From NCBI GenBank assembly GCA_963920665.1, contig OY987263.1:37622547-37686546 (forward strand): a DNA stretch of 64,000 nt, in the 5' to 3' direction. The DNA comes from Straminergon stramineum. Lineage: Eukaryota > Streptophyta > Bryopsida > Hypnales > Calliergonaceae. The position numbers and the translations under genes are program-made. A model generated the notes under the pieces. That model was given only the letters and a program-made list of their open reading frames with translations. It was not told the DNA's origin and did no database searches. Shown here piece after piece: positions 1 through 12,441 of this stretch (the stretch's first letter is position 1; every line of letters starts with the position of its first letter).

Positions 1-908
1 AATCAGAAATAGATAGAAGAGTGAAGAGAGAAACCAATGGATGATTGGTTAGCCATGGGAAATGTAGACAAGTCAGAGACTTTTCTTAACTATTTCCGTG
101 ATACTAGGTCAACTACCAGTACTAGGGATAGACAAGCCATTTAATGATTGAAGACAACCTAGAGCACTGTAGATGTTGATTACTCGCCAAAGGAAGTAAT
201 TGACAATACACGCCAGTAGTCAAGTGGGTTGTGAAATGTGAACAAAATCAATAAAGAAATTTGTAAATTGACCTCATCTATTGCCTACACAGCATTGGAA
301 ACTGCAGTATCGGCACACAACCGTACATCTAGTAGACATCACTTCTGATCATACATAACACTCAATGGACATCCAATAGATTCACAAAAAAACAGATGAT
401 AAGAAGAGTGTTCATCAGGTGATAAAAAATACCGACGTGCGACAGTTTATCTGTTAAATTCATTCGGTGATTTCTATCTCGTACCCTCAGTTATTGAAAC
501 GCAAATTGATACAAATTGCATTCTTACCGTAAGACAGAAACATCTGCTAAGGCGACCAAAATCCCAATGGAGATTAATATTATATCATAAAGGATTGTCA
601 CCTACATCACATACCTAGACTTTCGGTGGTCTCCTCCGAGAGATAAATTTCTTGGAAAGCTTCAACTCTCCCGTCTCCCCGAGTTGCTTCTTTCCAAATC
701 CTTTCTGTGTACAAGTTCTCAGAGATTCACCTTAAAACTATTTTTGGCAGGCCTAAAAATAAACTGAGAAGGTAACAAGTAAACTAACTTCATTATTCTA
801 CCAAGCTCTGGAAGGATATAACCGAACTGTAGTTTTCAAGAATAGGGCAAAACTTCGAACTTAAGTAAACCGTCTCGAGTCCAGCAATAATCACTTGATA
901 ATTCTCAT
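1..908. other. 3' flank of the epsin-like gene
   Basis: No coding region is supported here. The stretch is of mixed composition and lies downstream of the stop codon of the minus-strand ENTH gene, so its right part probably holds that gene's 3' UTR. I see no repeat or RNA gene. Confidence 0.5.
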
Positions 909-2637
909 TCACAAGGTAATGAGGTCCGAGATGGTCTCAGGTCTGGGGGGCGAGCTATCCCCTGGAGCGTTAGATCCCACCTTCGAACCACCAGGTGGAG
1001 GAGGGACTCTGCACTTCGGAGGCGGGGGTAACTTGAACAGCGGCGTAGGCTGGGGCTTGGGAAGTAAGTCAGGCTTGCTGGAGACACTGTTACTCACGTC
1101 TGGTTCCACTGAAAATTTACGAGTAGGGGAGATGTCTCGTACTGGTGGTGTCCCGCCACCCGCAGTATGAGAACTGGAGGAAGTGCAGCATTCAGAAGAC
1201 GTAGGTGAGTCATCAAAAGGGTTCCATGAAGTGCTAGCACTGCTCAACTGCGGGCTTTCATCAGCAGAAGATTTCTGCAGACACGAATTCTACATCAGTC
1301 ACGGTATTGCACTCGACATCAGACATTTCAAAACTTGACAGCAGCAAACAAGGATCCCACGTATAAATTGTAGTGCACCTCAGGAAAAGTAGAACTTCAT
1401 GTGTGCGTACCAAGGAAGTACTCCAACTTGAGCTCCTCTGAGATGTCGGCGAAGAAGGGTCACTGTCAAGAAACCCATTCTTTCGATCATGAACAAGATG
1501 AGCTGCCTTTTCCATCTTCAGTGGAAATGTGCCAGCAGGTTGAGTTCTGCATTTTTTCTCACAAGTATCACTACCACCAGAAGCATCCGCTGGTTGGCTA
1601 CCAAAGCCGAGAATACCTTTGGAAACAGCCTGAGCTCGTCTGCGCTCCAACTTGAAAAATCTTTCATCCACTAGGAGTAGATGGACTTGCTTGGACTTAC
1701 TCTGCAGAGCTGAACCCCTGTCAACCCTGCAACGAAATTCTCAGTTCTGAATTCTAGTGACATGAAAGTCTATTCATATTACAAGCCAGATTTCAATAAC
1801 GAAAAGAACGAAACTCGTAGTGAAACCCGTTGAGAATCAGGCGAGAGTCGATCTGAGACTTACAAATTTTCATCTATGAATGCAAAGCGAGTTAGTTCTT
1901 CGACTCGTTGCTTGTCCGTCCTGAAATCCGTGACAAATTGTACGGGGCCATGAGTTAGGAGATACTCCATGACTGTTAATGCCTTGAATATTTGCCTCCA
2001 ACTCTTCGTCACATTCAGGGCTAATCTGCACTCGCAACACATAATGATTAAATCATACTGATACATGCGAAGAATGTGTCACAAACGCATTTCAAGAATA
2101 GGATCATATATCGAGATGGTACACGTTCTGCACTAGTATTAAGGAAATTGAAGAATATTCAACTTGGAAGAAATCAGTGAAGAAAATGCACGAGATTTAC
2201 CTCCCACGAAGAACCTGCACTACACGCTCATAGTCATCAAAATTCTTTGAAGCATTCGAAATTGCCGCCATTGATTTTGTTGTTGGTCCCCATTCTTCAG
2301 TATTCGTTGCATCTTCTGTCATCCTGCTTCAGAAAATATTCAGGAATTCGTGATCTCAGAAACAGAAAACGTATGCAGAATATGTCATACTGCATATCTC
2401 TAGACTGCCAATTGAACAACCCTAGTCTAAGGGTATTGCTGAAAGAAGAGCACATGTAATAACAATGTACTAACAAGTAAATTCACATGAGCCTTACATC
2501 TCCGCAGCACTGACATGTACGAAGGCTAGGCGTGCAATCCTGAGGCTGTCGCTGATGAGGGATGCTGAAAGCTTTCCGAGTTGCACGAGAGGCCCTGTCC
2601 CAGGTCCATTCTTCTCTCTCGGCTTCTCGAATTCCAT
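909..2637 (-). CDS. ENTH domain (epsin-like) protein, five exons
   Basis: Exons read on the minus strand are 2637-2498, 2323-2201, 2025-1864, 1726-1411 and 1274-909, with GT-AG introns and matching phases. They give 368 residues. Residues 20-160 form an ENTH domain: a helix with SLRIARLAF, then MTEDATNTEEWGP, NFDDYERVVQVLRGR, SWRQIFKALTVMEYLLTHGP and FAFIDENL. ENTH domains bind phosphoinositides and bend membranes during clathrin-coated vesicle budding at the trans-Golgi, endosome or plasma membrane. The tail is Ser/Pro-rich and has one NPF motif (EH-domain ligand) in SWNPFDDS. It ends in DLITL, which resembles a clathrin box. There are no ubiquitin-interacting motifs or DPW repeats, so this fits the short plant ENTH proteins better than classical epsin. 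The start ATG at 2637 is the first one in frame with the ENTH core. The last intron (1410-1275) is the least certain junction. Confidence 0.83.
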
Positions 2638-4352
2638 ACTTGCGCAGGCCCTTTCCACTGACGTGTACCTCTACCAAACAAATCCTTAGGATACCTTTTG
2701 CTAGATTGGTTTCCTAAGCAGAAAAAATCTGAAGTAAATGGTTCCAGATTGCCCGTGTCTTGCGTGACTCTGCAAATCCTGCACAAATCCGAATTCAAAA
2801 AACATAAGATTAATTACCGGTACCCCTCAACAACCGCTATGGCTCTGTGCGCCTTATTTATATTTTGAAATATGAAGAAACTGATATTTATGACATCAAG
2901 GGAGAAAAGAAAATGGAAACAACATGGAATCGCCTTGTCCGAGACAGAAGTTTCATCCATATCATTCACTTCTTGCAAACTACCGGCCAGAAACTAGGAG
3001 CATCATATTATCATCCTGTTCTGCAGGGCAATTAGACTAGCTGTACAGGTTCCTGTTTCTTTCTTCGCCACGAATGTCCAACTCTGCGAAATTAGGGCTT
3101 CTCAACGTATGCAAATAATTTCCCGAGTTGCATGAACTACAGGCATTCTTTAATAATTTTAACCCGCAAGCGTCCAACATTCGCAGTGCCTATCAAAGGT
3201 GAAGATTTTGAGGAACGTGCAGAATCGGGAGCATTTTCTAGTCTAAGCTAAAGCAAAGATAGTAATCATTCAAATGCGCAAATCCTTGCCAAGCACTTCA
3301 CAAAAAAAACTCATCCTGCGCAGTTTCCATTCAAAGACTACACGCCGGAGCAAATGGATTCTAGTTACTGAAAAACAAATATTTCCGTTCTTCAGTTTTT
3401 GATTGCGATTCTAATTGGCATACAGAACATATTTTTCAATTCTATTTCTAGGGACTCTGCCCTAAAGCTGTTAGTACACATACAAAAGACTGAAAAACTT
3501 TCAAAATCTTTCGAATAGTTGCTGAATTAGAAGCCAGAGAGAGACGTTATTTCGCTTCCAGGTGACGAGGAATAGAAGAAGCTATGATATTAAGAACAAA
3601 GACGGATCTCAACTTCATTACGGGTTCTTGTGGAGACAAGAGAGTGCAGAGTCACATGCATTCTCTAGTCTAAGCTCAACCAAAAGGTAAAAATCATTAA
3701 AAACTAGTGCGAATTACTGCCAAAGGCACGTACGTACGTCACTTCACACAAAGACACGAATGTCGAGTGCAAAATTTCTCTTCGAACACTACACTACCGA
3801 AGCAAATGGAATAATTAAGCTATGAACGACGGTTGATCTCAACTTACGATTTCTTGAAGAGAACAGAGGAGAAATCGAAGATCGCGGAAATGATTATCGG
3901 AATATCGCTGGGAATTCAAATGTGATGATAACTTAATTCCGCAGACAATACCTCTCGTGATGAGCATCGGAGGATCTGATCTGATATATGGAGTCCTTGC
4001 CTAAGTTAAACTTATTCTCTCTTTCTACATTTTGAAGCGTCGTTGTGTTTCCGACGACAATTACTCGTGCGAAAGCGCGGCGGCCTTTGAAATTCTGCAG
4101 CAGGATGCTAAAGCTCGAGAGAAAATCGCCACACCTGGTGGAAGCAGCGTCCTCCGAGTCAATATGCCACGGGAACGGCAAATTCCAAGAAGATGACTGA
4201 AAAGGCTCACTTTACATATTCAAATTTCAAAGTGAATCTGCAGGGAGGCCCACTGTATGCACCAGTAGGGTATCAGAAAAATTAGACACCCTCCTTGTTT
4301 CCTATAAGGTAGGTTGACCAAAAATCAACACACTACGAAAACGAAAACTAGG
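2638..4352. other. Upstream region of the ENTH gene
   Basis: This is the presumed promoter and 5' UTR side of the minus-strand ENTH gene. Short ORFs on the minus strand (2526-2798 and 3933-4181) show no recognisable domain. I see no repeat until the inverted-repeat element at 4353. Confidence 0.4.
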
Positions 4353-4543
4353 TACACTGAATAGGGGTATTGAGGGGACCCATACTAATTAATCGACATT
4401 CCACACTATATAAATATCTATCTTTCTATTACATCAGTAGTTATTGAAGTTTTCGGGGATGAACATCATGTTTCAAACATCTACAGTTTTGTATAATCAG
4501 TCCCTTTAATTTTTTGGTCCCCTTAATACCCCTATTCAATGTA
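4353..4543. mobile_element. MITE-like foldback element, 28-bp terminal inverted repeats
   Basis: The left end TACACTGAATAGGGGTATTG continues to GAGGGGACC. It is matched in inverse at the right end (4516-4543) over 28 bp with two mismatches. The 191-bp element has no ORF. Its left subterminal part (ACTAATT, TCGACATT, ACACTAT, TAAATAT in order) matches the nested element at 32494-32749, so both belong to one old family. No clear target duplication is visible. Confidence 0.65.
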
Positions 4544-5376
4544 ATAATGTCCTATATTTAGGTGCATCAAATGTACAACATCGATACATAATATTGCTTT
4601 TGGGGTACATTGTTGATTTTAGGTGTATTGACCTTAGGCTAGCATCCCATTTTCACAAGCAAACTTAAACAATTCATATGCAATTCATATGTAGTTCAAA
4701 CACCATCACATTCTTATGCAATGTCAATCAAGCATAACAAATTTCAATTCCAAAAAATCAAAACACTATTTTTGGTGAATTTAGAAAATTCATGATATAA
4801 CATGATTATTGATGGAAATTGTTGATGATGATTTTTTTTCAAAACTCAATTGTGTGCATATGTTGAAAAAGTTCACAAGCATATCATTTCTTGCAGAAGA
4901 AATCTCAAAAAAAAATTCAAAATTCACACTCTAAAAGAATAAATGTTGTAGAGGCACACTTAGAATCAATTGAAATATTGTAAAATATATAAGTAGTACA
5001 ACTTGCTTTTCTATTTAACCCTCATGTTGCCACTAATAATGTTCCCTAAGTAGAGTTTGTTGAAGCATCCTAATAACCCTCAAAGCTTACTAAAGAATTA
5101 TAAAAGTCCCTAATAGTGTCTTGAAATGAGTTCTTATAAACCCTTATGAAATCTCTTTTGAAAGAGGAACAATCTACCATTGGTTGCCAAGTTGTGAGAA
5201 CTTGCAAAATATTTTATTTTCAAATCATTTTCTTCATTTATGCATTAGGAGAAAGCTAGACCCTCAAATTGGTTGTGAGAATTTTTACCATTGTAATTAC
5301 CGCTATAGTGTGCTCGTTCCCAAAACTGGCTACCTACATAAGCATTGAGTTGAGTGGATCTAGGCAAAGCTTAGCT
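4544..5376. other. AT-rich intergenic DNA
   Basis: Low-GC sequence with poly(A/T) runs. I see no ORF of interest and no terminal repeats. Confidence 0.4.
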
Positions 5377-5603
5377 ATACATCACAAAGTTTAGAACCTA
5401 CGATTTGTCAATAGTTATCATGTGGTTATCATTGTTTCATGGGTTCACATATTAATGTACTATTTAGCACATCATTACTTTCCATTGAAAGTAATGCATC
5501 GTAATGATGCGCTAAATTGTATATTAATGTGCAAACCCATGAAACGACAATAACCACATGATAACTGTTGACAAACCATAGGTTCTAAACTTTGTAATGT
5601 ATG
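5377..5603. repeat. Long near-perfect hairpin (foldback element)
   Basis: Two arms of about 105-115 bp face each other around a 4-base loop near 5483-5486. The left arm carries ATACATCACAAAGTTTAG and TATCATGTGGTTAT. The right arm carries their complements ATAACCACATGATAA and CTAAACTTTGTAATGTAT. The right arm has about 10 extra bases (GCATCGTAAT) near the loop. It is probably a foldback MITE. If transcribed, it could form a long double-stranded RNA. Confidence 0.75.
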
Positions 5604-5943
5604 AATGGTTTTTAGCATCTATTGACCAATTGGCCTTCATGATTGAAATGACCTTAAAGTTTTGCACATCTTTAACTAGGGATTGTTTGGGACCAATCAA
5701 AGCTTGATACTTGGACAACCATTTGCTTTTGGTGCATCAATATTTCTTAATCCATATTAGTAGGAGCTTGATATGGGATTGTTCCCTCTAATTTTTGAAT
5801 AATGGTAATCAAACATCTATTCTTGAATCATAAATGGTAGCCCCTCATACCACTTTCAAGGTGACCCTAGCCCCTATTCTTTTAAGGTAGCTTGTATTTT
5901 TCATTTCTTGTTTTCTCTAATTTCATGCTGTTGGAATGAGGCC
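5604..5943. other. AT-rich intergenic DNA
   Basis: I see no gene, repeat boundary or RNA feature in this spacer between the hairpin and the TTAA element. Confidence 0.35.
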
Positions 5944-6869
5944 TTAACCTCCAAAAGGACCATTGTCCCTTCAAGGGACAAATGGAATTTCAAGTAGGTA
6001 TCTATGGCCTCAATTTTTGTCCAAATTTTTTGAAACTTTTCATAAAGATAGAAAAATTGAATATCTTAGCGGGAATGTAATTTTTTTTCATTTGGTACCC
6101 AAGAACAAAAGTTATGCCCAAATAAGCTCATAAGAGGGGAAAGGGGGCAACAAAAAAAATTCAAAATTTTGAATAATGAATTTTTGAATTTTTTTTCCTC
6201 GGAGATTATGTTTTTTTCTACATGAAAACCTGTAATTTATTCCAATAGGATTAATTATGAGAAAGTTATGGACAATATTATTTTTCAAGCAATTTGAGCA
6301 TCTTCTTAAAAAAATAACTTGTAGGATTCATTTCTGAATGCAATTTTTACAATTTTTTCAAAATAAAAAAGGTCCACATGGTTTAATTTTCTTGTTAGAA
6401 AAATCTCACCATTGGGATTAGTGCATTTTAATTCCATCTTAGAGATATTAATAATTTAGATTTTCCTTCTATCTTGTACCTAGTTCTATTCCACAATTTT
6501 TTAAAGAATAAAAATTAGATTTTTTTGTATTTTTTTCCTAGACTCTCAACTCAATTTTCCACAATGAAGATATAAAGCTCAAAACTTTGTAGTGCATAAA
6601 ATTAAAGTTAAGAAGGTTCAAAGTCAAATAATCTAGTCGTGCAATGTGCTGAAAAACTTGTTTTCTTCACTTTAAATGCGAACATCTTGCAATTTGCATA
6701 GTCAAAATCTTTGAAATTTTTCACACACACTCTCATACTAGTTATGTGTAAGATCCTATAGCTAGATGTGAAAAAAAGAAAATTTTCAAATTTTTTTACT
6801 CTTTACTATAGAAAAGACAGTTTTGAGTGTTTTTTTGTAGAAAGAAGGCCTTGGTCCTTTTAAGGTTAA
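5944..6869. mobile_element. TTAA-ended non-autonomous element, about 930 bp (copy 1)
   Basis: The element runs from TTAACCTCCAAAAGGACC to the inverse GGTCCTTTTAAGGTTAA. It is 926 bp, AT-rich and has no transposase ORF. Its body matches the element at 10408-12441 in opposite orientation, for example the segments around CAAGAACAAAAGTTATG and GGGACAATGGTCC. The TTAA plus C-rich tip is typical of piggyBac-like transposons, but no enzyme is present. Confidence 0.7.
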
Positions 6870-9800
6870 TCTAGTAATTAAACTATAATTCTTTTAATCA
6901 AGGATGAGGCAAGGGAATGGGTCCCAACTCAGTTTGAAATTAACTCTTGGATTACTCTTAGGCCTAGAAGTAGAAGTTGTTGTCTCAAAAGTTAAAGTCC
7001 AGCATGCCTACATGTATAAGTAGCTCAAGTTGGATCCACAAGCTCCATTGTTGTTGAGAGATGCAAATTATAAATTCAATCTTTTTTTTCTTGTAAATTT
7101 TTAGATTTTTCCTGTAATTTTCGTGTTGAACAAATTATTAAATTATTGTTGATATTTTAAGACAAATCTACATCCTTTGGAGTATGTTGATTGGGTTGAT
7201 GTAAAAAGCTTGATGGAGATAATCACAATAGTTCATGCAAAGGTAGACAATCAAGAGGGCCTTAGTCAAAGAACACTCATGCATGATAGTTTATTCTTTT
7301 CAATGCATTCTTCTATCTTAGAACAAGTGACTAGAGACATGGTCATATTGAGGCAATTCATTTACCAAATTTTGACAATCCGCTCTTGGCTTCTCTTCGA
7401 GATGGCAATTACCAAGTCTTTTAGAGCTAAAATGTTGTAGGATTTCATATCGTCAATGAAATCCACAACAAGTAGTTGACAAACACACTTACAATGGTTT
7501 ATACATATATAATGACCATGATGGTTGAATTTTGAGTGTGTGTGGAGAGTATTAATTAAATGAGGATTTTTTGTTTTCAAAAACGCGGTAGGGAAGTTAA
7601 TCTTATCTTTAATGGATGAAGGTTGGGATAGTAAAATCATTGTAGGGACTATTGTTGTTAAATGCAAAGTGGATTGGAAATCACTTATTTTCAAATCAGT
7701 CTACATCAATAGGTCAATATTGTATACAAATTTTTAGTTCAATTGTTAGTGTTTGTAGCCTAACAATTAGTGGCAATAAATAGATCAAACTAGTCCTATT
7801 GATGTTGCATTGATAATATGTGAATTTGGAGATGGGCAAACTAATATTGAAGTGGGGAGAAACTAGCCTTTGCCAAATGTCTACCAAGTAATAACGATCA
7901 CATTGAGACCAGATTGCCCAATAGATTATTGTATATGGATTGTTCAAGTTAAATGACCAAACATCCATAAAGTTATGAATTTGAATTTGATTTTTTATAC
8001 CTAATTATAGTTTTGCTAAATTGTCTCTATTGCATATAAGATAGAGTATAAATAGTGAGCTTCATGTCACCTAATCTAGGTGAATCAACGTAATGAATGA
8101 AACTTCACTATCGGGGGTGTCTTATCACCGAAACAAATTTGAATTTCTTACAACCTAATTGATGAGTAAGACAATAAAGCTTGATCAAAACTATATAGTC
8201 ATCATCCCAATCATCATGAAGTCTATTGTAGTATCATCTATTCTTGAGGTCCACTAGAAATTCATCAAAGTCTAAAATTGCTTGATATTCATCAAAGCTT
8301 GTTGTTGCTTAGTTAATATTCATTAAAATCTATCATTGCTTGATCTATTATTGGATTTGATGATGGATCTTTACAATTTAGAACCTGTCGTGATCCTTTA
8401 CCAAGTCCCTTAGGAGTACAAATTGCTTGCAATGCTACATGATAGATGACAATACTAGAGGATATTGATTATTCATGCCTAGTTTGCATAGTAGCATCAC
8501 CGGTCAAGTTAGGAAACTCCTCCCTATTGTGTAAACTTTTATTTTTGAAAGAATGCTGGATTATGTAGTACCAATGTTCATAAACTTCTAATAATAGAAT
8601 TTTTTGAAATATTCCTCGTGCATGTTGAGTATAGAGGTAATAGATTGCCTTTGCTAAATGGTGAGATTTCTCCATGCCTTGGCATGACTACATAGCTAGT
8701 GACCATACTCATTGAAATACCAAGATGCATTTTGAACTATAAGATGATGTTACAATTCAAGTACAAGTGGTCAAGTTTCTTTGTATTGTTTCAAATATCA
8801 TGAACATTAGCCATATATAGTAAAAAATATGCATCATGCCTATCCTTGTCATAAGATGCAAGTTAGAAAACATACCATGTATTAAGGCCATATTCATTAA
8901 AATGAAACAATTTGTAGTCTTATATTATCCTTGATCCTACATTTAAATGATAATAAATGTTCAATACTCAGATAATTTGGTAAATCGAGACTTTCATGTA
9001 TTAATACATTTATAAACCTTTCATTCTTTAAATGTTGATTTGTTCTTAAATTTTTGATTCATTTGAATGGAGGTCCCCAATAGTGGAGTTGAAGCCTCAA
9101 AATGTGCATTTTGTCTCAATTTAACGAATATGGCCATTATTTTGTAATATAGTGTTCATTGAAACACTTCACAAATAATTGTCCCCAAGCTTCTACCTAG
9201 GCATATTTTTAAACTCATGTAGTCTTCATTGTCATCTAGAGTTACTTAACTTTATGAAGTATAGTCTTAAGTTAGCCAATCTTGCCTACATGCCTATTTG
9301 TGTTCTTTTAGCACTCTCTCCATCTTGGAAGTTGTTTGATGAATTCACTATGTTTTCCTCGAGCTTGTTGGATCCTCTAGGGAAGGGTCTCATCTTGAAT
9401 ATCTTTGAACAATTACTTCCACTAAACAAAGGTTTGTTAGGTAGGTTGTTTCATTTCCTAGAGAGGTCACTCTCTTGAAATATCTGTACATTCCCACCAT
9501 GTGCCTTTGTCAGAGATAATATTGCTTGCATTGCATCTATTACTTGGTTTTGCTAGTTTTTATCCTCAATGATCCAAATGTATATGAAATGGAGGTGAAG
9601 TATCTTCTTAGTTATATGTTTTAGTGCATGGAGTGTACATATATGAACTCTAATCATTTGAATTTGTAGAATGGGTTTCCATCTACTTCAACCCTGTGGA
9701 CTTAGAATTGTTTTTGCATAGTTGCAATTGGAGAATAGGTCTCCACTCTCCAAGCTCATACACTTGTTCATTGTTAGCACTGCCTAGACAATAATTATTA

Positions 9801-10407
9801 TAATTGGTTGAGTCCGTTCTTGCATGCAATAAATGCATGTATGGAATGTATTCACTCCATACTTTGCACACTATATTACTTTAATGGTCTTCATGTTCGC
9901 CGCTAAATGCTAATGTACTTTGAATTCACCTAATACTTTCAATAGTTGTCCATCCTCATAGGCAAATACTAAATTAAGAATCTTTGATTTCTTGAACACC
10001 CATGACAACACCTTGTAAAATTCTTTAGGCACTTGGAAGCTTGCTACATGCCAGATCTTCCATTCAAAATAGACCAAGAAATAACAAGAATTATTCTTTT
10101 CAATATTGAGGACTAGGACACGATTCATAGTGGTTATGTATACTTACTCTAACTTCTATCAATAGATAATTTCTGCCTCATCCAATTTAAGGACAAATGT
10201 CAAAGGGGTGCCTTAGGATTTTGAAAAAAAAATCCCATTGAATAACAAAAAAATCAAATCAAATATAATGAATCAAATAAACAAACACCTAAAAGGCTAG
10301 AATGTTTTAAGATAGGATGTAATAATTATTTGTTGGAATGAAACCATAAAGTACCACCACGGTTTACTAAATTGTTTTGAGATCAACATAGAAATTATTC
10401 TTGCTAT
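6870..10407. other. AT-rich intergenic DNA with protein-like relics
   Basis: No intact gene is supported. Minus-strand stretches at 9683-9871 and 9910-10128 read as fairly ordinary protein (for example FAYEDGQLLKVLGEFKVH) but are isolated, interrupted and unrecognised. They may be an old gene or transposon relic. Open frames at 7177-7440 (plus) and 7362-7968 (minus) are also unrecognised. Confidence 0.35.
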
Positions 10408-12441
10408 TTAACCCCTAAAGGACCAAGGACTTTTTTCTGCAAAAAAACACTCAAAATTGTCATTTTTTGAGCAAGGAGTAAAAATATTTGATAATTTTAT
10501 TTTTGCACATGTAATTATAGGATCGTACACCTGACTAGTATAAAAATGTGTGGAAAAAATTTCAGAAATTTTGGCCCCATGGATTGCAAATAAATAAGTT
10601 TTTCCACACATTGTAGGACTAGGTTATTTGACTTTGAACCTTCTTAAATTTAATTTTAATGCACTACAAAGTTTTGAGCTTTATATGTTTATTGTAGAAA
10701 ATTGAGTTGAGAGTTTAGGAAATAAAAGAAAATCCCCCCAAAATTAATTTTTATTCTTTAAAAAATTGTTAAGTAGAAGTAGGTACAAGATAGAAGGAAA
10801 ATCTAAATTATTAATTTCTCTAAGACGAAATTAAAATGCACTAATCCCAATGGTGATATTGTTCTAGAAAGCAAATGAAACGATATGCACCTTTTTATTT
10901 TGAAAAATTGTAAAAATTGCATTAAAAAATGAATCCTACAATTTATTTTTTCAGGAAGATGCTCTAATTGCCCGAAAAACAAGATTGTCTATAACTTTCT
11001 TATAAAAAATCCAAATGGAATGAATCAAAGCTTTCTGTGTAGACAAAAAATATAATCTATAAGGGGAATAAAGAAAAAAACTCAAATTTTTGAAACTTTT
11101 TTTTGTTGCCCCCTGTCGCGCCCTTTTGTGACATTTACCACCTTAAGTTCCCTTCCAATGCTTCTCAAGCACTTGATACTTTAGTGGCACCAAGGGTCAC
11201 GCTCTTCTAACATTGCACATGCCACGCACATCCAATGTTAGTCCCCAATTCCAACTCTTTGTGCTAAGTCCCAGTCACCGAGACTACTAGCACACACACA
11301 TCATGACACCGGAGCATGTTACTTGGTAACATGGGGCGGAACTTCCATCTTATTGTGCAAAGACCCATGGTGACACTACTCATCATGGTCCTAACCGCCC
11401 TTGAGTGTAACCCCAACTCCATACTAGGCTCCTTGTATATTTGCTACTTTCCACTTCATCACTAATCGGGACTCACCATTCAGGACACCTCACATAGCCT
11501 AGCAAGGAGTGGGATTCCACCCAACCGGTGCCACGGGACACACCCAAGTGTCCCATGGTGCCTTGGAGTGGTGGTGACCCCACACCACCAACCTTGAATC
11601 ACCAGAACTCACCAAAGCTCCAAGAGTGAGGGAGGAGGGAGACCAACCCCTCCTATAGTACTTTCTGTGAGATTCGGTAGACCCACCCCCCTTGTATGTC
11701 AAGGGGGACTCCCAAACACCTTTTGGTTTTGGAAGACCACCCCGCTTCTCCCGATTCGCACTAGTTTGGGACTCTCAAACTTCCACCCGGCATAACTTTG
11801 CGGTCCGGGATTCAAATCGCACATGCGACCCCATTTTCGACATCTACGCGACGCGTAGATGCCGATGGACTACTCACTTGATCCATTAGGATAAGTACTC
11901 GCAAAGTTATCGCCCTCCAAAGATTCGGGACACTCCCGGCACGGCTGGGACACTCCTAGCGCGACCGGGACACCCCCCAACTTTGAACGCCCATAACTTT
12001 TGACTTGCAAGTCCAAATCATGCGTTCTTTGGACGGCTAGAAGCATCTTCTCAAGACCTTTCCAAGCATGTATGACACACCCCCAAATTCGTCCGGATCA
12101 GAGCACTACATCGCTCTGATCGCTCGGGACTCCTAGTCCCCCTCACCTCATCTCTTGCAAGGCTTGGGGAGTCACCTTCAATGTCCCCCTTGCTCACCAA
12201 GATGGCACGGGCACGCCTTGTGATGAGGGTCATGACACCCCCTTTCCTCTGTTTTGAGCTTACTTGGGTATAACTTTTGTTCTTGGGCACCAAAGGAAAT
12301 AAAAATTATATTCCCACGAAGATCATCAATTTTTCTATCTTCATAAAAAATTTCAAGAATTTAGGACAAAAATTGAGACTATAGGTACCTCCCCAAAATC
12401 TCATTTGTCCCCCTAAGGGACAATGGTCCTTTAGGGGTTAA
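10408..12441. mobile_element. TTAA-ended element (copy 2), split by a solo LTR
   Basis: The left end is TTAACCCCTAAAGGACCAAG and the right end GGTCCTTTAGGGGTTAA, a near-perfect inverted pair. Without the inserted LTR and one copy of its target duplication the element is about 905 bp, like its relatives. It is an inverted relative of 5944-6869. It has no ORF for a transposase. The interior shows the family's frequent TTATG and AAAATTG segments. Confidence 0.78.
11114..12237. mobile_element. Solo LTR, 1124 bp, with 5-bp target duplication
   Basis: The insert starts TGTCGCGCCC and ends GTCATGACA, so its tips are the TGTC/GACA inverted pair expected of an LTR. It is flanked by CCCCC at 11109-11113 and 12238-12242. 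Removing it restores the sequence GTTGCCCCCTTTCC of the host element; compare GGGGGCAAC in the inverted relative near 6150. It is clearly GC-richer than its surroundings. No internal retrotransposon genes or second LTR are present, so it most likely arose by LTR-LTR recombination. The family (Gypsy or Copia) cannot be told. Confidence 0.8.

Noticed and set aside
3933..4181. 82-residue minus-strand frame upstream of the ENTH gene
   Set aside because: It does not join in phase to the ENTH exons, and the ENTH N-terminus is already complete from 2637.
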